DNA of 64,000 nt from Plasmopara viticola (taxonomy: Eukaryota; Oomycota; Peronosporomycetes; Peronosporales; Peronosporaceae): positions 248,001-312,000 of the forward strand of contig MBPM02000044.1 of assembly GCA_001695595.3 (NCBI GenBank). The letters are read 5' to 3'. The stretch's first letter is position 1; each line of letters opens with the position of its first letter. Made by a program: the position numbers and the translations under genes. The notes beneath the pieces were generated by a model. The model saw nothing but the letters and a program-made list of their open reading frames with translations. It was not told the DNA's origin and did not search any database. This document shows, in pieces, positions 1 through 11,791 of the stretch.

Positions 1-1078
1 GAGTGGTGTCCGCATACGTCGAGTCTCGTTCGGCGGGCAGTGCATCCAGCACCGAGGTTGTATGGGTCTTCCATTTCTTTCGGTCTTGTGCAAGGGTACG
101 TACCACTTCGAGGTCTTGTGCTGTCCGGAGTCGAAAGCCGGAGCCACGGGAAACAAGATTGTGGTCGAGTGTCGAGGGGAGCGTGGTGCGGGGACGTCCG
201 CGCCATTTTGCTGCGGTGGAGAAGAAGTAGGCACGCATCTGGAGGTTAGCTGGAACGTCGGGATTGCGGCAAAGTACATGGCCAAACAGGCGCCAGCGAG
301 CTTGTGTCAGTCGTAGTCTCAGCGGCCGCTCATCACAGAGGTCGTAGAGTCTTGCATTCGAAATGGGTCGGGGGTAGCGATAGCCAAGAGCGTAGCGAAG
401 CTGGCGGCGATGGAAACTCTCGAGGCCGTGGAGCTCTGACTTGGTAAGAGCCCAGGTGGCGCAGTTGTACAGCAGAATCGGTAGAACGTAGGTGTTGTAC
501 AATCGAATGCGTGTCTTGGGTGAAATGAACGTGGGGCGGAGCCAGACGGACCAGAGGCGGTGAAGCGCGAGGGTGGCCAGGGACTTGCGTCGGGATAGAT
601 CTTTAATATCGCCGAGGAGTGTTCCGAGCTTCTTAGTGTGGCGCCAGGTTTCTTCTCGGGATCGGGCGTGTCGAGTGGCGCCCGACGGGTTGCAGTGGCG
701 GCGGATTTCGGTGACTTCGGTCTTGGCTTCGTTTTTTTTTTTTTTCAGGGTTAGAAGGAAGTCATCAATGCGGTGCTCACCTCTACCGTAGATCTTGGTT
801 TCTCGGAGGCCAAGCATATCGACGCGGTAGCGCCGGAGATCTTCGGGGAGTGTTACGTGCTTCTTGCGCTTCGAACCTAGAGAATTCACATTAAAGGAGC
901 CAATCCGGATGCGGTTGGCGCGATTAAGGGCGTTGAAGGGGGTTTGGCCTGGTGCTGGAGACCGTCGCATCGAGGGTGAGACTCGTTAGAGACCTGCAGA
1001 TGCCCGAGAGCACCTGCCCGAAGCGCGCGAGCCTTAAGCCCCCGCGCTTGGAAGGAGGGCGTCACCCCAACCTTTTCC
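1..1078 (-). mobile_element. LINE (non-LTR retrotransposon) remnant with large internal deletion
   Basis: Read on the minus strand, the right end starts near GGAAAAGGTTGGGGTGACGC. It then encodes the beginning of an AP-endonuclease-like domain (IRIGSFNVNSLG, then DMLGLRETKI), which stops at an A-run near 730-745. From there it continues as the C-terminal part of a LINE ORF2 (LYNTYVLPILLYNCATWAL, then a basic tail with LAQDRKKWK). Most of the endonuclease and the catalytic reverse transcriptase are missing, so it is not autonomous. The 3' end runs off the window at base 1. Two much shorter derivatives occur at 28.96-29.28 kb and 38.03-38.36 kb. The RT C-terminal pattern is typical of LINE ORF2; the exact clade is not determined. 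Confidence 0.8.
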
Positions 1079-2398
1079 GAAAACGATTTATAGCTAGTGC
1101 GACTTTAATGCACGAAAATACTAAGTGATATAAAATATGATGACTATTCATATGCTGTGTTCATATCAGACCCTGCTAGATATGACCAACTGAATAACTA
1201 ACTTAACCGAGTGAAAGGGTGTATTCGTTTGAGACGAATTGACGCACTGAGAAAATGTTGATTGTCCCACCGATTCTGTGCCTCGAGTTGTTCTCAGGAC
1301 CGGAAGGAACCCACTTTGACACCCTTGGCTTCAAATTTAGGCAGCCAAAGAAAGGTCTTTTTAGTGGATAAACCAAAAAGGTGACTACCCTGCCAACCCG
1401 CACCCAAATGGGTGTGTGATGGTGGAGTAGCTCGATCGATACATTGCGTCCATCATTTCAAGAGGCCACAAAACTCTCAAGCAAAGTATATTAATTACAA
1501 TATTCTTTAAAATCGGTAGACAGGGGATATTGCGGGCGGCGTTTCTTAACAGTCAAGGCGTTGCCTTTGTTGTCCAGCATGCGCGCGCGATCGTAGACTT
1601 CCGAGAGCTACAGAGCCAGATGGGTCTTGATGCCAGACTTCAAGACTCCGCAACGAATTCTTCGACCGATTTGCACAAAAGATCGAGGTCAAGTAGAATC
1701 AGATCGGGGTACCCGTCTGTTGAATGGGTACGCGCATTGTCTTGAACAATTAATGCGCAGTTTTTGTGCCGTTCAAGTCTCCAAACGTAGAGCGCTCGCG
1801 TATATCGTTGATAAAATCTGCACTTTGCTCAGACCTACTTCCCTTCTCTTCATTCGCCACCCATTGAATGGCACAGTTCTGCACGTTAAAACTTGCATCT
1901 TTGTCCAATAGCAAGACCATCAAAGCACAAGAGCCCTTTAATCGCGGTCACGTTCTCAACTGTACTAATCATTTACAGTCGTGCCAAAGTAGCCTAAAAC
2001 GTAACCTTGCTATGGCAACCTCTTACCATGGTGACTTCTACCCGTGTTTGCTTCTCAGTGTACAGCCGTCCCAACAAATAGCAGCTCATCGTTCCCATAG
2101 TAAAGATCTAGCGTCTCGTAACATAGCGCTCTCGCAGCTCCACACCGTGCGATGACGCTAATACTTACTCTAACAGACCATCTAGTGTACTATAGAAAAA
2201 ATGACAAATCACGAAGAGCCAGACGGCTCGCCGTGCGATTAGAAATCAAGGACGCATCGCCTTTTTGCCAAACCAGAGTGCATGCGTTGACTTTTGGTAA
2301 CAGTCGCTTTATGTATAGTGTTTGCAGGACGCACTGCTCAGAATGATGGTCTTTCTGCGGGATCCCGCAACGGTCTTTTTTCTGTGGAAATCCAGAGA
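1079..2398. other. Intergenic, no gene seen
   Basis: AT-rich sequence with no reading frame that looks coding. A short stretch near 1310-1350 (AAATTTAGGCAGCCAAAG) resembles one at 7210-7240 (AAATTAAGGCAGCCAAAA), suggesting pieces of the same old repeat. The end of this stretch may hold the promoter, and possibly an upstream exon, of the gene that starts at 2399. Confidence 0.4.
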
Positions 2399-3727
2399 AT
2401 GGCTATAAATAAGAAAGATCCGTCTCCCCGCCTTTCTTTGCACATCAAAAACCCCTCTTCAGATTTTTCGCTCGTCAGCCAGCCAAAGTTTGATGCCTTC
2501 ACTTTTGATCTTCCAATGGTCGTCGTACAGCACCCCGTTGATCCTCACTACGAGGCGATCCAACGAGAGACTTTACCCGATGGGGCACGGCGTGACCTGC
2601 AATGTTGGAGCTGGCATGGAGAGCTCGAAACGCTTTCGTCAGTGTACCGCAAAACTGATTTGTGCCGGGAGATTGGTAAGCTAATCGCATCGCATGCGCC
2701 TCCAAGCCAAGCGTTGCCATCGTACTTATGGTGGTTTTCTCAAGACTGTTTGAAGATGAAATTCGATGTGGGTTCGTTCGTAGACACTTGCGACCAGAAA
2801 GCTTTGAAAAGCCTTGTCAATGATAAAGATGGGCGAGCGTGGCCGACTTTGAAGCGCTTGGCTGATGATCTCATTGTACCTCGTCGACGTTTGAAGCGCC
2901 AGCGAATTGCTGTGCATGGCAATGAAAGTGGAATGCTATTAGACAATGGGAAATTGGACAGGGGCATGTCAATGTCGCCTCGATCGCTACAATTTGCGCT
3001 ACCCAAGCTGACGAGCCACGACACGCTGTGTGTTCTACACGCCATGCACACGATACCCAGTGAACTGCGTCATCTTAATGGTCGTGCAAGTGTCTTTCGC
3101 CTTCGACAGCACTGCAAGGTGCGGAAAGTGTTTGGGTGGCGCCATTTGCTTTGCCAGGAAGAAGATACTGGCCAATTAGCTCGCCGTGTGGTCTGGAAAA
3201 GCGCCAAGGCGCTAGATTCCATGAGAATGCGACCACTGGCACGACGGATTTGGCAGGCAAGCACCGATACTTGTAGTGGCTCACACGGTCTTGAATTGGG
3301 AAAAGCGGTGTACACTGTGAACCGAAGTGCTCGAGTCGTGTATTCAACCAAGAAACCGTCTCATTGTCGTCGTGCCCGGCACCAGGTCTGGCTGGAATGC
3401 TATTTTGACGACGGTTTGCAGATTTGCGTGGCACGGAAGGAACTGCGGCAGTTTAGTGACTACCGTGTACCTGACACGTGTGCTACCGAGTGCGAAGGAT
3501 TTCTAGTGCGACCACTCTACACGAGAACCATCAGCTCGCAGCTCGCCGGCTGCTCGTTGCATTGTCTCCGAGCCGTCGATGCGAGTGCTAGTGGTGTGTG
3601 GGCTGCGGTGGATCTCAAGCAGCGGCTGATCCACGACCTGCCACAGCTCACGTTGCAGTGGGAAGAAGACAATATTTACGACCTGATGCAAGTCCCGCAA
3701 GTTTTGCTCGACAGCGTTTTTGCCTAA
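2399..3727 (+). CDS. Hypothetical protein, 442 aa, no recognised domain
   Basis: Single open frame ending in TAA at 3725-3727. The first in-frame ATG is at 2399 (MAINKKDPSPRL). The open frame extends a little further upstream without an ATG, so an upstream exon is possible. The protein is soluble-looking, with no signal peptide or membrane segment. It is rich in Arg, Leu and Cys and has a basic patch (RRRLKRQR near residue 166) that could be a nuclear localisation signal. A central region has several Trp (SYLWWFSQDC) and the C-terminus is acidic (WEEDNIYDL). I do not recognise a family. Length, G/C-rich third positions and absence of stops over 1.3 kb in a stop-rich neighbourhood support a real gene, probably oomycete-specific. 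Confidence 0.7.
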   Translation: MAINKKDPSPRLSLHIKNPSSDFSLVSQPKFDAFTFDLPMVVVQHPVDPHYEAIQRETLPDGARRDLQCWSWHGELETLSSVYRKTDLCREIGKLIASHAPPSQALPSYLWWFSQDCLKMKFDVGSFVDTCDQKALKSLVNDKDGRAWPTLKRLADDLIVPRRRLKRQRIAVHGNESGMLLDNGKLDRGMSMSPRSLQFALPKLTSHDTLCVLHAMHTIPSELRHLNGRASVFRLRQHCKVRKVFGWRHLLCQEEDTGQLARRVVWKSAKALDSMRMRPLARRIWQASTDTCSGSHGLELGKAVYTVNRSARVVYSTKKPSHCRRARHQVWLECYFDDGLQICVARKELRQFSDYRVPDTCATECEGFLVRPLYTRTISSQLAGCSLHCLRAVDASASGVWAAVDLKQRLIHDLPQLTLQWEEDNIYDLMQVPQVLLDSVFA

Positions 3728-4520
3728 GAGTATTGTAGTCGACACTGAGGTTACCATCTTTCACTCACACCAGATGGATCAGTATCCGATTGCACCATAG
3801 TTGAGGGATGAGAGATTTATCAAGAGAAATAAAGCACCTTCTTTGAAAGGTTTTGCTTGGCAAGCAATGCTTGCAAACATCGCATAAGCACCTGTTATAG
3901 ATCACGTACTTGAATGTTCTATCCCATGGGTGCATTTTCTATCCCTGTTATCATAATAAAGCCGTAGTTATACGGTCTAAATGCACGATTAGAGCCGCTA
4001 ATTGCGTGGGACCTCTAATCGTACGGTCGTCGGTGGCGCTTAGTCCAAGTTTTATAAACTATAAACAAATTACTGGTCAACTTGAAGCTTAATTGAAATG
4101 TCTCTATACGGCACCGTAGTCACTATGAGGTATCGCTACGAGGTCGGCAAGACGCCGCTGACCTCGATACATTATGGTCAAAACACATTACGTTGCAATA
4201 ACGTGCCTGAGCCGATTCAATGAATAATCTAGTCACCCAAGTCTCTTAGACTGGGCAATTCGCAGCCTTTATGTTTATAGACAAGCTGTACCTTCTCTCT
4301 AACCACAGTCTAGAACAGTTTCGATCCTTTTCTTTCGTGGATTTTCCCAGAAGCCAGCGATTTAGAAACAAATTAAGATTCGTTCATCTAGTGTAGCTCG
4401 ATATGAATAGGTATTAGGATTGCTATCATCTGCTCATGCTCGCATTAGTATTCCTATCACCAACCGTCGGGTCGACTACCCATCTAGTTGCCTGACGACC
4501 GTTTCCGTCGGTCGCATTTT
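3728..4520. other. Intergenic, no gene seen
   Basis: AT-rich sequence after the hypothetical gene. No ORF, RNA gene or clear repeat could be supported. Confidence 0.4.
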
Positions 4521-5335
4521 TCTAGAAAATTTTCGCTGATTTACAAAGGGCAACTACAACCACGACTTCAAGAAGTCCTGACGGCGTGTCTTTGAGCATA
4601 CTGGGCCGAGATGAGGGAGGGGCTAGATTGAAAGCCTGTGGCGCATCGCTCGACATTAACGACCTAAAATGGTAGTCATGACCGAGGGCTACGACATGCC
4701 GGTACAGCTGAGTAATATCGTATTGCTGCTTTCTCTTTTTGTGGTCACAAGGGTCGGACTTGCGCCAGCGGAGCGACCCCTCGTAAGATGACCCAATGTC
4801 CGGCGGCACTTTATACCATTGAGCTCAAGTTGCATAAGTTTAATGAACTACAGACGTCACCGTCCGAGTACAAGATCGATCTTCCGCCCAATCGAGATCC
4901 CAAGCGACTTGTTAGATCTTTTCGAGCGGGTTATAAAGAGATTCAATAAGCTCAGCTAGTTTTAGAAAGCATAGTGTGCCCTCATTAAAGACTCCGTCTG
5001 CATCTCTTTTTTCTAACGCATATCGATGCAGCTCCCCGAAGTCGAAGTTTTTGCCCATCCGCCAACTATACTGCCTAGCGCAGAAGCACAAAATGCTTGC
5101 AGTACGAGCGCTTTACGAGCTGTTGAGTCACGGCATTGTGGCAGGGAGGGGAAGCATTGCGTCATTTCTCTTTCTCACCCATTACGACATCGAAGCGATC
5201 ATTAGGTTGAAGAAGCAAGCTTTGATTGCAATGCGCAAAGAGAACGTGCGGCTGGGCTCTGAAGCTTTGACACGCATGCGCTTGGCATCGCGCAACAAGT
5301 TCCATATCTGCTGTTTATTTACGGAGTTGTAAAGT
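4521..5335. repeat. Degenerate dispersed repeat, block B, copy 1
   Basis: Similar to 21540-22260 over most of its length. Shared landmarks include GGGCCGAGATGAGGG versus GGGCTGAGATGAGGG, and a later GTTGAGTCAC segment (5123 here, 21996 there). On the minus strand the two copies share a partly conserved reading (HLTRGRSA..SPT against HLTKGRCA..SPT), which hints at an old coding sequence. I cannot assign it to an element family. A 118-aa open frame on the plus strand (4976-5332) lies inside it, but has no ATG at its start and no recognised domain. Confidence 0.5.
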
Positions 5336-5999
5336 CCGCAAATAAAGGAAACTATTCTTATCGACGAGAAGGGGTTGAGAGCGACCCAAAAAAATTTTTT
5401 TGCACGTCATAGTACCATCCTTGAAATCTAGAATGAACCCTCCAGCGCCACTTCTTTTTTCCGCTCTTTTTTTTCGTAGACTAATGCAAAAAGATCTCAC
5501 AGCTGGTCGAGTCATTCACAGATAGAGCCGTTTTTGTGATCACTGCACCTCAACAGCTACCATAGATGGATTCAATGTACTTAAATTAGAGAAAGAGAGT
5601 CGGATCCTTTAACAAACCATCTTTTCACCAATCTCTAGCTGACTGACCTTCACTTAATGAACTTTTTTTTTCTACGAATAGGAGTGCCAGGGAATTGCGA
5701 GCTTTTTTGTCGCCTTGCCTGACACACACAATCCCTCACTTTGTGGATTTCTCTTCGTGAGCCCCACAAATATGTAAATCCATGTAACAGAATTGCGCCC
5801 TCACAACGAAAATGCTTTGTATCTCTTGGAGTTTGTGATAAAACGTGTGTTAAGCAAGCTCCATACGCAGTAGAAAAGCCTCGAATGTTCTGCGACTCAC
5901 ATAAACATTCAGCATACTAATTTAAATTAAGCTTGCGTTTGCGAATAATATACCTAATTCTGATACACAGAATTTTGAACTTTAAGGCCAGTTACGCGA
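5336..5999. other. Intergenic, homopolymer-rich, no gene seen
   Basis: Contains T-runs and A-runs (for example 5389-5400, 5455-5475, 5665-5673) and no believable gene. Confidence 0.4.
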
Positions 6000-6850
6000 T
6001 TTTTGGTCTTCGACGGTCGACAAGCTAAAGAAAAGACTACTACAAGCCACCAAGTAAAGTTGCCTGGATGTTAGAAGCTTATCGTCGCATCTAATTCCAC
6101 CGATAAGATAAACGGTTGGCTAATTTTGTAAAGGGATCCATGGCATCAAACTGGCGCGTACCTTCTTCGGCTTCGCCACACGTACGCAATTCGTTACATT
6201 CTATGCTTAAAGCTCTTCCCTGACAGAATGGCGGTTACTGATTATGTTGGTGTACATCCTGAGGCATCCAAAATTGTATTGCACACGTCGATATTATATA
6301 GACAAGAAGTAGTAAAAGAACGTTGACCAGAAAATGGTTATACCTGATAGCGCTATCTTGACAATCCTACGCTCACGTGAATGGATTGTCTCTGCAAAAG
6401 CTCTGTAATGGAGAAACCCGCGTCAGGCATCTTCCTATGGGCCTAAATAAGGTGAAGGGCTTCTTGTATTTAAAGCAGCAAGAGCGCATCACGACCATCG
6501 AGCTTTACAAGCAAAAAGTATCGTTGAAGACTCAGGCCACGTACACCCGGTGGTAGTGTTTTTGTAAATCCAAGCCGGTGGAGCTCAAAGACATTTGGCC
6601 AAAAAATAGTCGGGCGCTTCTTTTTCAAATTAAGAATAGGGATAATAATTTCGGCGGCCTCGGTCAGGGATAATCAGGTGCACGTGGCGTCCAAATCTTC
6701 CCACCAAAAATCAGACTTAAATCTAGGCACTCAAATGTAACACCACTTCACCTGGATTTTCTGCGTCGAAGAAACAGTTGAGAGGAACGTTTCTTTCGGC
6801 AAACATTTCCTCCTGCCAGTGTTTGTGCTTTTTTGCTCGCAAGGTAGGCC
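6000..6850. repeat. Degenerate dispersed repeat, block A, copy 1
   Basis: Matches 20660-21520 in the same orientation. Shared landmarks: CACCAAGTAAAGTTG (6047 here, 20697 there), TTGTATTGCACACGTC against TTGTACTGCACACGTC, and AATCAGGTGCACGTGGCGT against GATCAGGCGCACGTGACGT. Both copies carry many indels and no intact ORF. Relative to block B the order is reversed between the two loci: B then A here, A then B at 20.6-22.3 kb. Confidence 0.5.
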
Positions 6851-7530
6851 TGATTTTCGGGAATATAACTATGACTTAGATAGTTGACGCCCTTCATCAC
6901 TGGGGCACTATTCTTCAAAAGTCATGGTTACTGAGTTTGTGAATGCTTTGAGGGAAAATAGGCTTCGTAAAATACTTTGTGCATTTATTTTGGCTCAAAA
7001 GAATGAGCGAGTCAGCCAATCCTAGACTAAATTCTTCGATGGTGGTGGCGCGAGAGGCGAGTGCAAGCCATCCTTGTCTTAACGACACTGACCAGCGATA
7101 TCAAGAGCATTACTCGAAAGACTTGCACAATCGCTTAAGACACGTGCTACAATTAAAGCAAATGCCGGTCCTGTTGTTAGTTGCTTAATCCAAAAAGCAT
7201 CTGATCCAACACCCATTAGATCCAAATTAAGGCAGCCAAAAGTAGGGGATCTGGACGCCCCACTGAACAGAAAGCTATATATTTTAGCGAGGGGTACGGA
7301 ACGTGTCCTCAAAATAAGTCAAATAGCTACCAGCATTCCGTGCTAGAGACAGCTTAGTTTTAGTGTAAAGCACAAATTCTATTTGGAGCAAATATCTTCC
7401 GTAAGATGTAGCCCTCGGAAAGCTCTTTGCAGTATGCAAAGTAATTGAGCATTTAGCTTGATGACCTACATCAAAAATCCATTTTGATGGTGCCACTATT
7501 TTGTCAGATTCGTTAGTGAACTTTAGTATT
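6851..7530. other. Intergenic flank of the Copia element
   Basis: No intact gene. Short open frames are present, including a 70-aa one on the minus strand (7284-7496), but none has a recognisable domain. A GGCAGCCAAAA segment near 7228 resembles one near 1340. Confidence 0.35.
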
Positions 7531-7673
7531 AAGTAGAAAGTAAAAATCGAAGTGAATATATCTATCTAAACTAATGAACGGCTACCATTATGTAATTACT
7601 TTTTGTTACGTACTCGTAAATCTTGTGACGTCATCTGCCTGTTCAACATGCATTTAGCGGTGTAATTTCGACA
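7531..7673 (-). repeat. LTR of Copia element (3' LTR in minus orientation)
   Basis: About 143 bp, in direct repeat with 11649-11791. Shared segments include CGGCTACCATT, TGTAATTACTT, TACTCGTAAAT and GCCTGTTCAACATGCA. On the minus strand it starts TGTCGAAATTACA, immediately preceded by a purine run (AGTGGGAG, bases 7674-7681) that fits a polypurine tract. Both LTRs have diverged, so the insertion is old. Confidence 0.7.
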
Positions 7674-8835
7674 CTCCCACTCACCGCTAATGCTGTGTGT
7701 GCTTTGTTGCTGATTTGGGCTTGGATTACGGAGGCTTCACGCAGATACTTCAACACCTTATTTCCAAGTGCCTTCGTCAGCATATCTGCAAGCTGACTCG
7801 TCGTGTCGATACAGTCGTTCTTCAATAGTCCTTCTTGCGCATTCTCACGAATAAAGTGTTGCTTGTTGTCCACATTCTTCGTCGTAGCATGGTGCTCGGC
7901 GTAATTAGCCAACGCGATAGCACCTTATTTGTCTTCCCAATCGTGTATTCCTTCAACTTGCTTGTGACCCATGCCCGTAGCATTGTCCGCGTCCAAAGAA
8001 CCGCTTGCGTGCATAAAGTGAGAGTCCTATACTAAGCTTCCGCTAAGCTCAGCGCAACCGTCTGCTAGTACTTCGACTTGAATACCACTTGTGCGCTCGC
8101 AAAACTCCCAAGACCGAGCGTCTGTCATCCGTGTTGCTACCCCAATCTGCATCCGAGTATGCTTTAATTGCAACGTTTCCTCTTCCTCGGTAAACGATAC
8201 CGGTTTGACGCGTAGTCTTTAAATACCGTGCTACTCGAATTGCTGCGCTCCAATGTTGTAGTCCCGGGCTCTCCATAAAACGTGATAGCTGTGTCACCAC
8301 GTAGGCAATATCCGACCCAATGCATGGCGTTGTGCGGCAAGCAACCTATCAAAGAGCAATAGGGCTTTGACCGCATTGTCATCCGTCCATCTTCCGTTGT
8401 TGGTGACTGCTTTGACAATAACTTCAATCCTGATACGCATGGATTATCAACGCTCTTAACATTATGTTGACCAAAATTTCTTGACCACGTCGTCAATGTA
8501 GCGAGTGTGTTTGATCATCAATGCTCCAGCTAACCTGTCGTCGTCGATTTTCATACCCAAAACAAATTTCGCTTTACCCAGCTTTTTTCATCTCAAAAGC
8601 GTTCTCGAGTCTTCCTTTACTTAATTGATTTCTCTGCTGGTTCTTGCTGCGATAATTATGTCATCCACATAGAATTTAATGTAGGCAAAATCTTCTTTAG
8701 TGCTCTTGACAAAAAAAAATGATCTTCCCCGCACCTCTTGAAGCAATTTTTGACGAAGACACGATGTATTGTCTTGTTCCAGGCATTTGCTGCTTGCTTC
8801 ATTTCGTGAATAGCCTTATTTAGTTGACATGGAGG
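7674..8835 (-). pseudogene. Copia Pol, 3' part: reverse transcriptase to RNase H, broken
   Basis: On the minus strand it begins near LNKAIHEMKQAANAWNKTIH, the standard Copia RT motif that follows the catalytic region. It continues with SVDNPCVSGLKL and then an RNase H segment (IKAYSDADWGSNTDDRRS), where SDADW carries the usual acidic residue. It ends with the Copia C-terminus (HFIRENAQEG, DTTSQLADMLTKALG). Several stops and frame changes interrupt it. In a normal Copia element this part directly follows the RT start now found at 10436-10700. Confidence 0.8.
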
Positions 8836-8837
8836 CG

Positions 8838-10433
8838 TGGAGAACCCCCGCGATTTCTACAATCGTCCGACTCTTCACAATCGTGTGGTGATGACTCGTC
8901 GACTACACAAGTTATTGATGGATAGTGGGACAAGCATGCAGAGCATCTGGACCTTTTTGACGAGCTAGTTGTGAGACTTCAGACTACGAAAGAGTTAATT
9001 GATGAGTCACGCCAGCTGGTGGTACTTCTCAGCAGTCTGCGTTCGGAGTATGGCTTTATTTCGTCGATTGTGGAGAATGCGAGGGACATCACGTTGATTG
9101 AAGTCAAGGAGAAGCCGCTCAAAGAATTAGAGAAGTTTCAAAGGAAAGAAGCTACGGAGATGGCATCTCGCGTAAATGGAAATGCTAATAGATTCAAAAG
9201 TGGAAGAGACGATGGACGCAAGGGGGGTCCTCCACGCAATAACGGCGGGTTCATGGGCAAGTGCTTCAACTGGACCAATTTGGACGCATGAAGCGGAACT
9301 ACCCGCCAAAAAAAGATTTAACGGCGACGAGACGGTGTTTGCTGTTGGTGGACGGAAGTCATAAGGATGGCTGATTGACAGTTGAGCAACTTTCCACATG
9401 ACTCCACACAGGAAGGGCTTGTTTGATTTTAAGGGCCAAGAAGCTAGCATCGGAGTTACGATTGCAGACGGGAAGAAGTTGCCCAATAAAGGAGCCGGCA
9501 CGGTGAAACTGACTGGTTTGCACGGAACGGGCATTCGTATGGTTGAAATTCTGCACATTACCAGACTCGACAGAAGGTTTCTGTCAGTTGACAAGCTGGC
9601 AGAGGGTGGTATGAGTGTGGAGTTTTCGTGCTCGTCATGCGTCATCTGGAACAAGAATTGAGCGATTGCGCCGGGTACAAAAGTTAAAAAGTCCAATTTT
9701 TCTTACTGTAGGTAGGAAGAAGCATCATGTCTTGTTTAATATTCCGGGGCTTACAATCAGTGGGAGCTTAGGCATGCCCGCATGGGGCACCCCAGCAAGG
9801 ATGCGCTGATCAGGACACAGCGATTAATTAATGGTATACCAGTTATCAAGTAAAGTGTGGAAACATTGTGTGCTAGGTGTTTGAAGGGCAAGCAGACGAT
9901 CACGGTGTTTCGGTCTCGCTTGATGACAAGAACGACACGGGTGTTGGAGCGTGTTCGCACAGATGTCAAGGGAGCAATGAGAACCTCTTCGAAGAGTGGT
10001 GCTAATCTCACGTTTGTGGATCTTTTTTCACAATGTATTGCGCTTTTATGATCGAGAGAAAGAGTGAAGTAGCTGACAAGGGCAAGGAGTCCCTGACGAT
10101 ATACAAAAACCAGTGGGGTGCACGACTAAGGTGTTTGCGGTCCGATAACGGAACCGTTATGTAAACAAGACAGTGGCTGGAATGTGACAACTGAACGGCA
10201 TTGAACACCAGCGCTTCGGTCCATACAGCCCTCAGCAGAACGGAGTGGCGGAGCGTATGATTAGGACTTTTATGAAGAAGGCCCGCACCATGTTGCACTA
10301 CAAGAGCGTTTCGACGGAATGGTGGGTGAAAGCGGTAAATATAGCATATTATTTAATTGATCGCTCCAGCAATACGGTCTATCCTGGCATCACGACGTAC
10401 GAGCTAGCTTTCAAGATGAAGATGTATTTTTGA
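8838..10433 (+). pseudogene. Copia Gag - protease - integrase, inverted segment, broken
   Basis: Plus-strand segment. Mid-to-late Gag is readable at 8971-9291 (LIDESRQLVVLLSSLRSEY, ending in a zinc-knuckle start KCFNW that lacks later Cys). It is followed by a protease-to-pre-integrase region (9398-9661, FLSVDKLAEGGMSV). Integrase pieces follow: CARCLKGKQT at 9870, TDVKGAMRTSSKSGA near 9960, and GVAERMIRTFMKKARTM near 10245, ending at YELAFKMK around 10425. Frameshifts separate the pieces. It ends exactly where the flanking minus-strand sequence resumes the element at the end of integrase. Confidence 0.8.
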
Positions 10434-10435
10434 GC

Positions 10436-11592
10436 GTTGTCTACACCAAGCGCGACTTCCATCAGAACGCTGTCCGTCAACACGCTATTGAGAAAAGCCG
10501 TGTTGACGTCCAGCTGTTCCGTTTGATAGTGGCATTCAGCACATATTGCGAAAAATCATTCGAATCGAATTCATGTTGGCAACCGGGATATAGGTCTCGA
10601 AAAAGTCGATGCCATACTTCTGCTAAGAACCTTTCGCGACCAATCGTACCTCGTATCGCATGATAGCGCCATTCTGATCACGCTATATGGAAAATACCCA
10701 TCGCGGCCCAATTGGGCGTTTGATCTTTTCTCGTGGCATCAATGTCCTTGTTCGATTCTCTTCATGAGAGCGAAGCTCAGCATCCATCGCTTCACGCTAT
10801 TTTTGTTAAACCAACGTTTGCCATTGCTTGAGCATACATAGTCGGTGAGTCCGTATCATCGTTAATACTCACGGCGTAGGCAAAAACGGCTTATGCAATA
10901 AGTCCATCAACGTCAATCCCAGCACGTTTCGGAGTCGGTGGGCCCTCACTGCCTTCCGTCGTCTCTTTACTTTCTGAGCCGTTTCTTAGCATTAGCAACG
11001 GCTCACGGCTTACTCTTGTTCGCTTTATTCCAGGCCGAAACACCAAACGATCTTCTTGTTGCACTTGGGACAGTTGATGATACTTCGTAAGCTCAAGTTT
11101 ATTTCGTACAGGGCTCTCAGAGGACATTAACCGCTGTACAACGATATTTGGCGTACATACCATATAACCCATTTCGATATCCGCGACTGGCTCTTCGACA
11201 CCTCCCATGGGATCGTCCAGAACTGGCTGTCGATCCACTTAATGCTGGACCTTGACTTCATCACCATCCTTCATTACTTGAACGATTGGTTCCGGCATGA
11301 GCTTTTGCGTGTCGCAAATGCCGTTCATCTCACGCTCATCCAACTTTGCAGAGCGGGTCACTTTGATCTTGTCATTTTTCCAAGTCAAACACGCGATAGC
11401 CCTTAAAATCTCTGCATAGCCGAAAAAAATACACTAGAAGCTTGTGGGTTCTAGTTTGGTCCGTTTCACATCGTCAGCATGAGCGTAGCCGTGCGAACCA
11501 AATACGCGTAGGTGATCCATTTGAGGCATGTTGAATTCCCAGTGGTAATAGTTACCATTTCCTAGGGGGACTTCGGTGCGCTTGTTAGCCAT
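10436..11592 (-). pseudogene. Copia Gag start fused to end of integrase and N-terminal reverse transcriptase, broken
   Basis: The minus-strand ATG at 11592 begins a Copia Gag N-terminus (MANKRTEVPLGNGNYYHWEF). After about 22 residues this jumps into the post-integrase region (MDHLRVFGSHGYAHADD). A 115-aa open frame (10891-11238) covers the linker between integrase and RT. The RT start follows with several stops (RPIGPRWVFS, RYEVRLVAKG, YGIDFFETYIPVANMNSIR). It ends at about 10436, next to the inverted block. Confidence 0.75.
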
Positions 11593-11648
11593 AGTGGGCG
11601 TGGACGTTGCTTGTGAAGAAAAGCTTGTTGCGGCTGTCTATCTGCTGA

Positions 11649-11791
11649 GTAGAAAGAAGAAACCGAAGTGATTATACCTATCTAGACCAACGGACGGCTA
11701 CCATTTTGTAATTACTTACTGTGACGTACTCGTAAATACCGTGACGTTATCCGCCTGTTCAACATGCAGTCATCGGAGTAATTTCAGTACT
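11649..11791 (-). repeat. LTR of Copia element (5' LTR in minus orientation)
   Basis: Partner of 7531-7673 in direct orientation, with the same core segments (CGGCTACCATT, TACTCGTAAATA, GCCTGTTCAACATGCA). The Gag leader follows it on the minus strand. No convincing target-site duplication was seen. Confidence 0.7.

Larger units (their letters stand above)
7531..11791 (-). mobile_element. Ty1/Copia LTR retrotransposon, internally inverted and decayed
   Basis: Bounded by two direct LTR-like repeats. The internal region has three blocks. From the right (5') end on the minus strand: leader plus the first ~22 residues of Gag joined to the end of integrase and the start of reverse transcriptase (11592 to ~10436). 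Next comes a plus-strand block with mid-Gag, protease and integrase (~8838 to 10433). Last is a minus-strand block with the rest of reverse transcriptase, RNase H and the 3' LTR (~8830 to 7674). Each domain is present about once, so the simplest reading is one element whose Gag-to-integrase part was inverted into its own RT region. Stops and frameshifts occur throughout. Confidence 0.8.
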
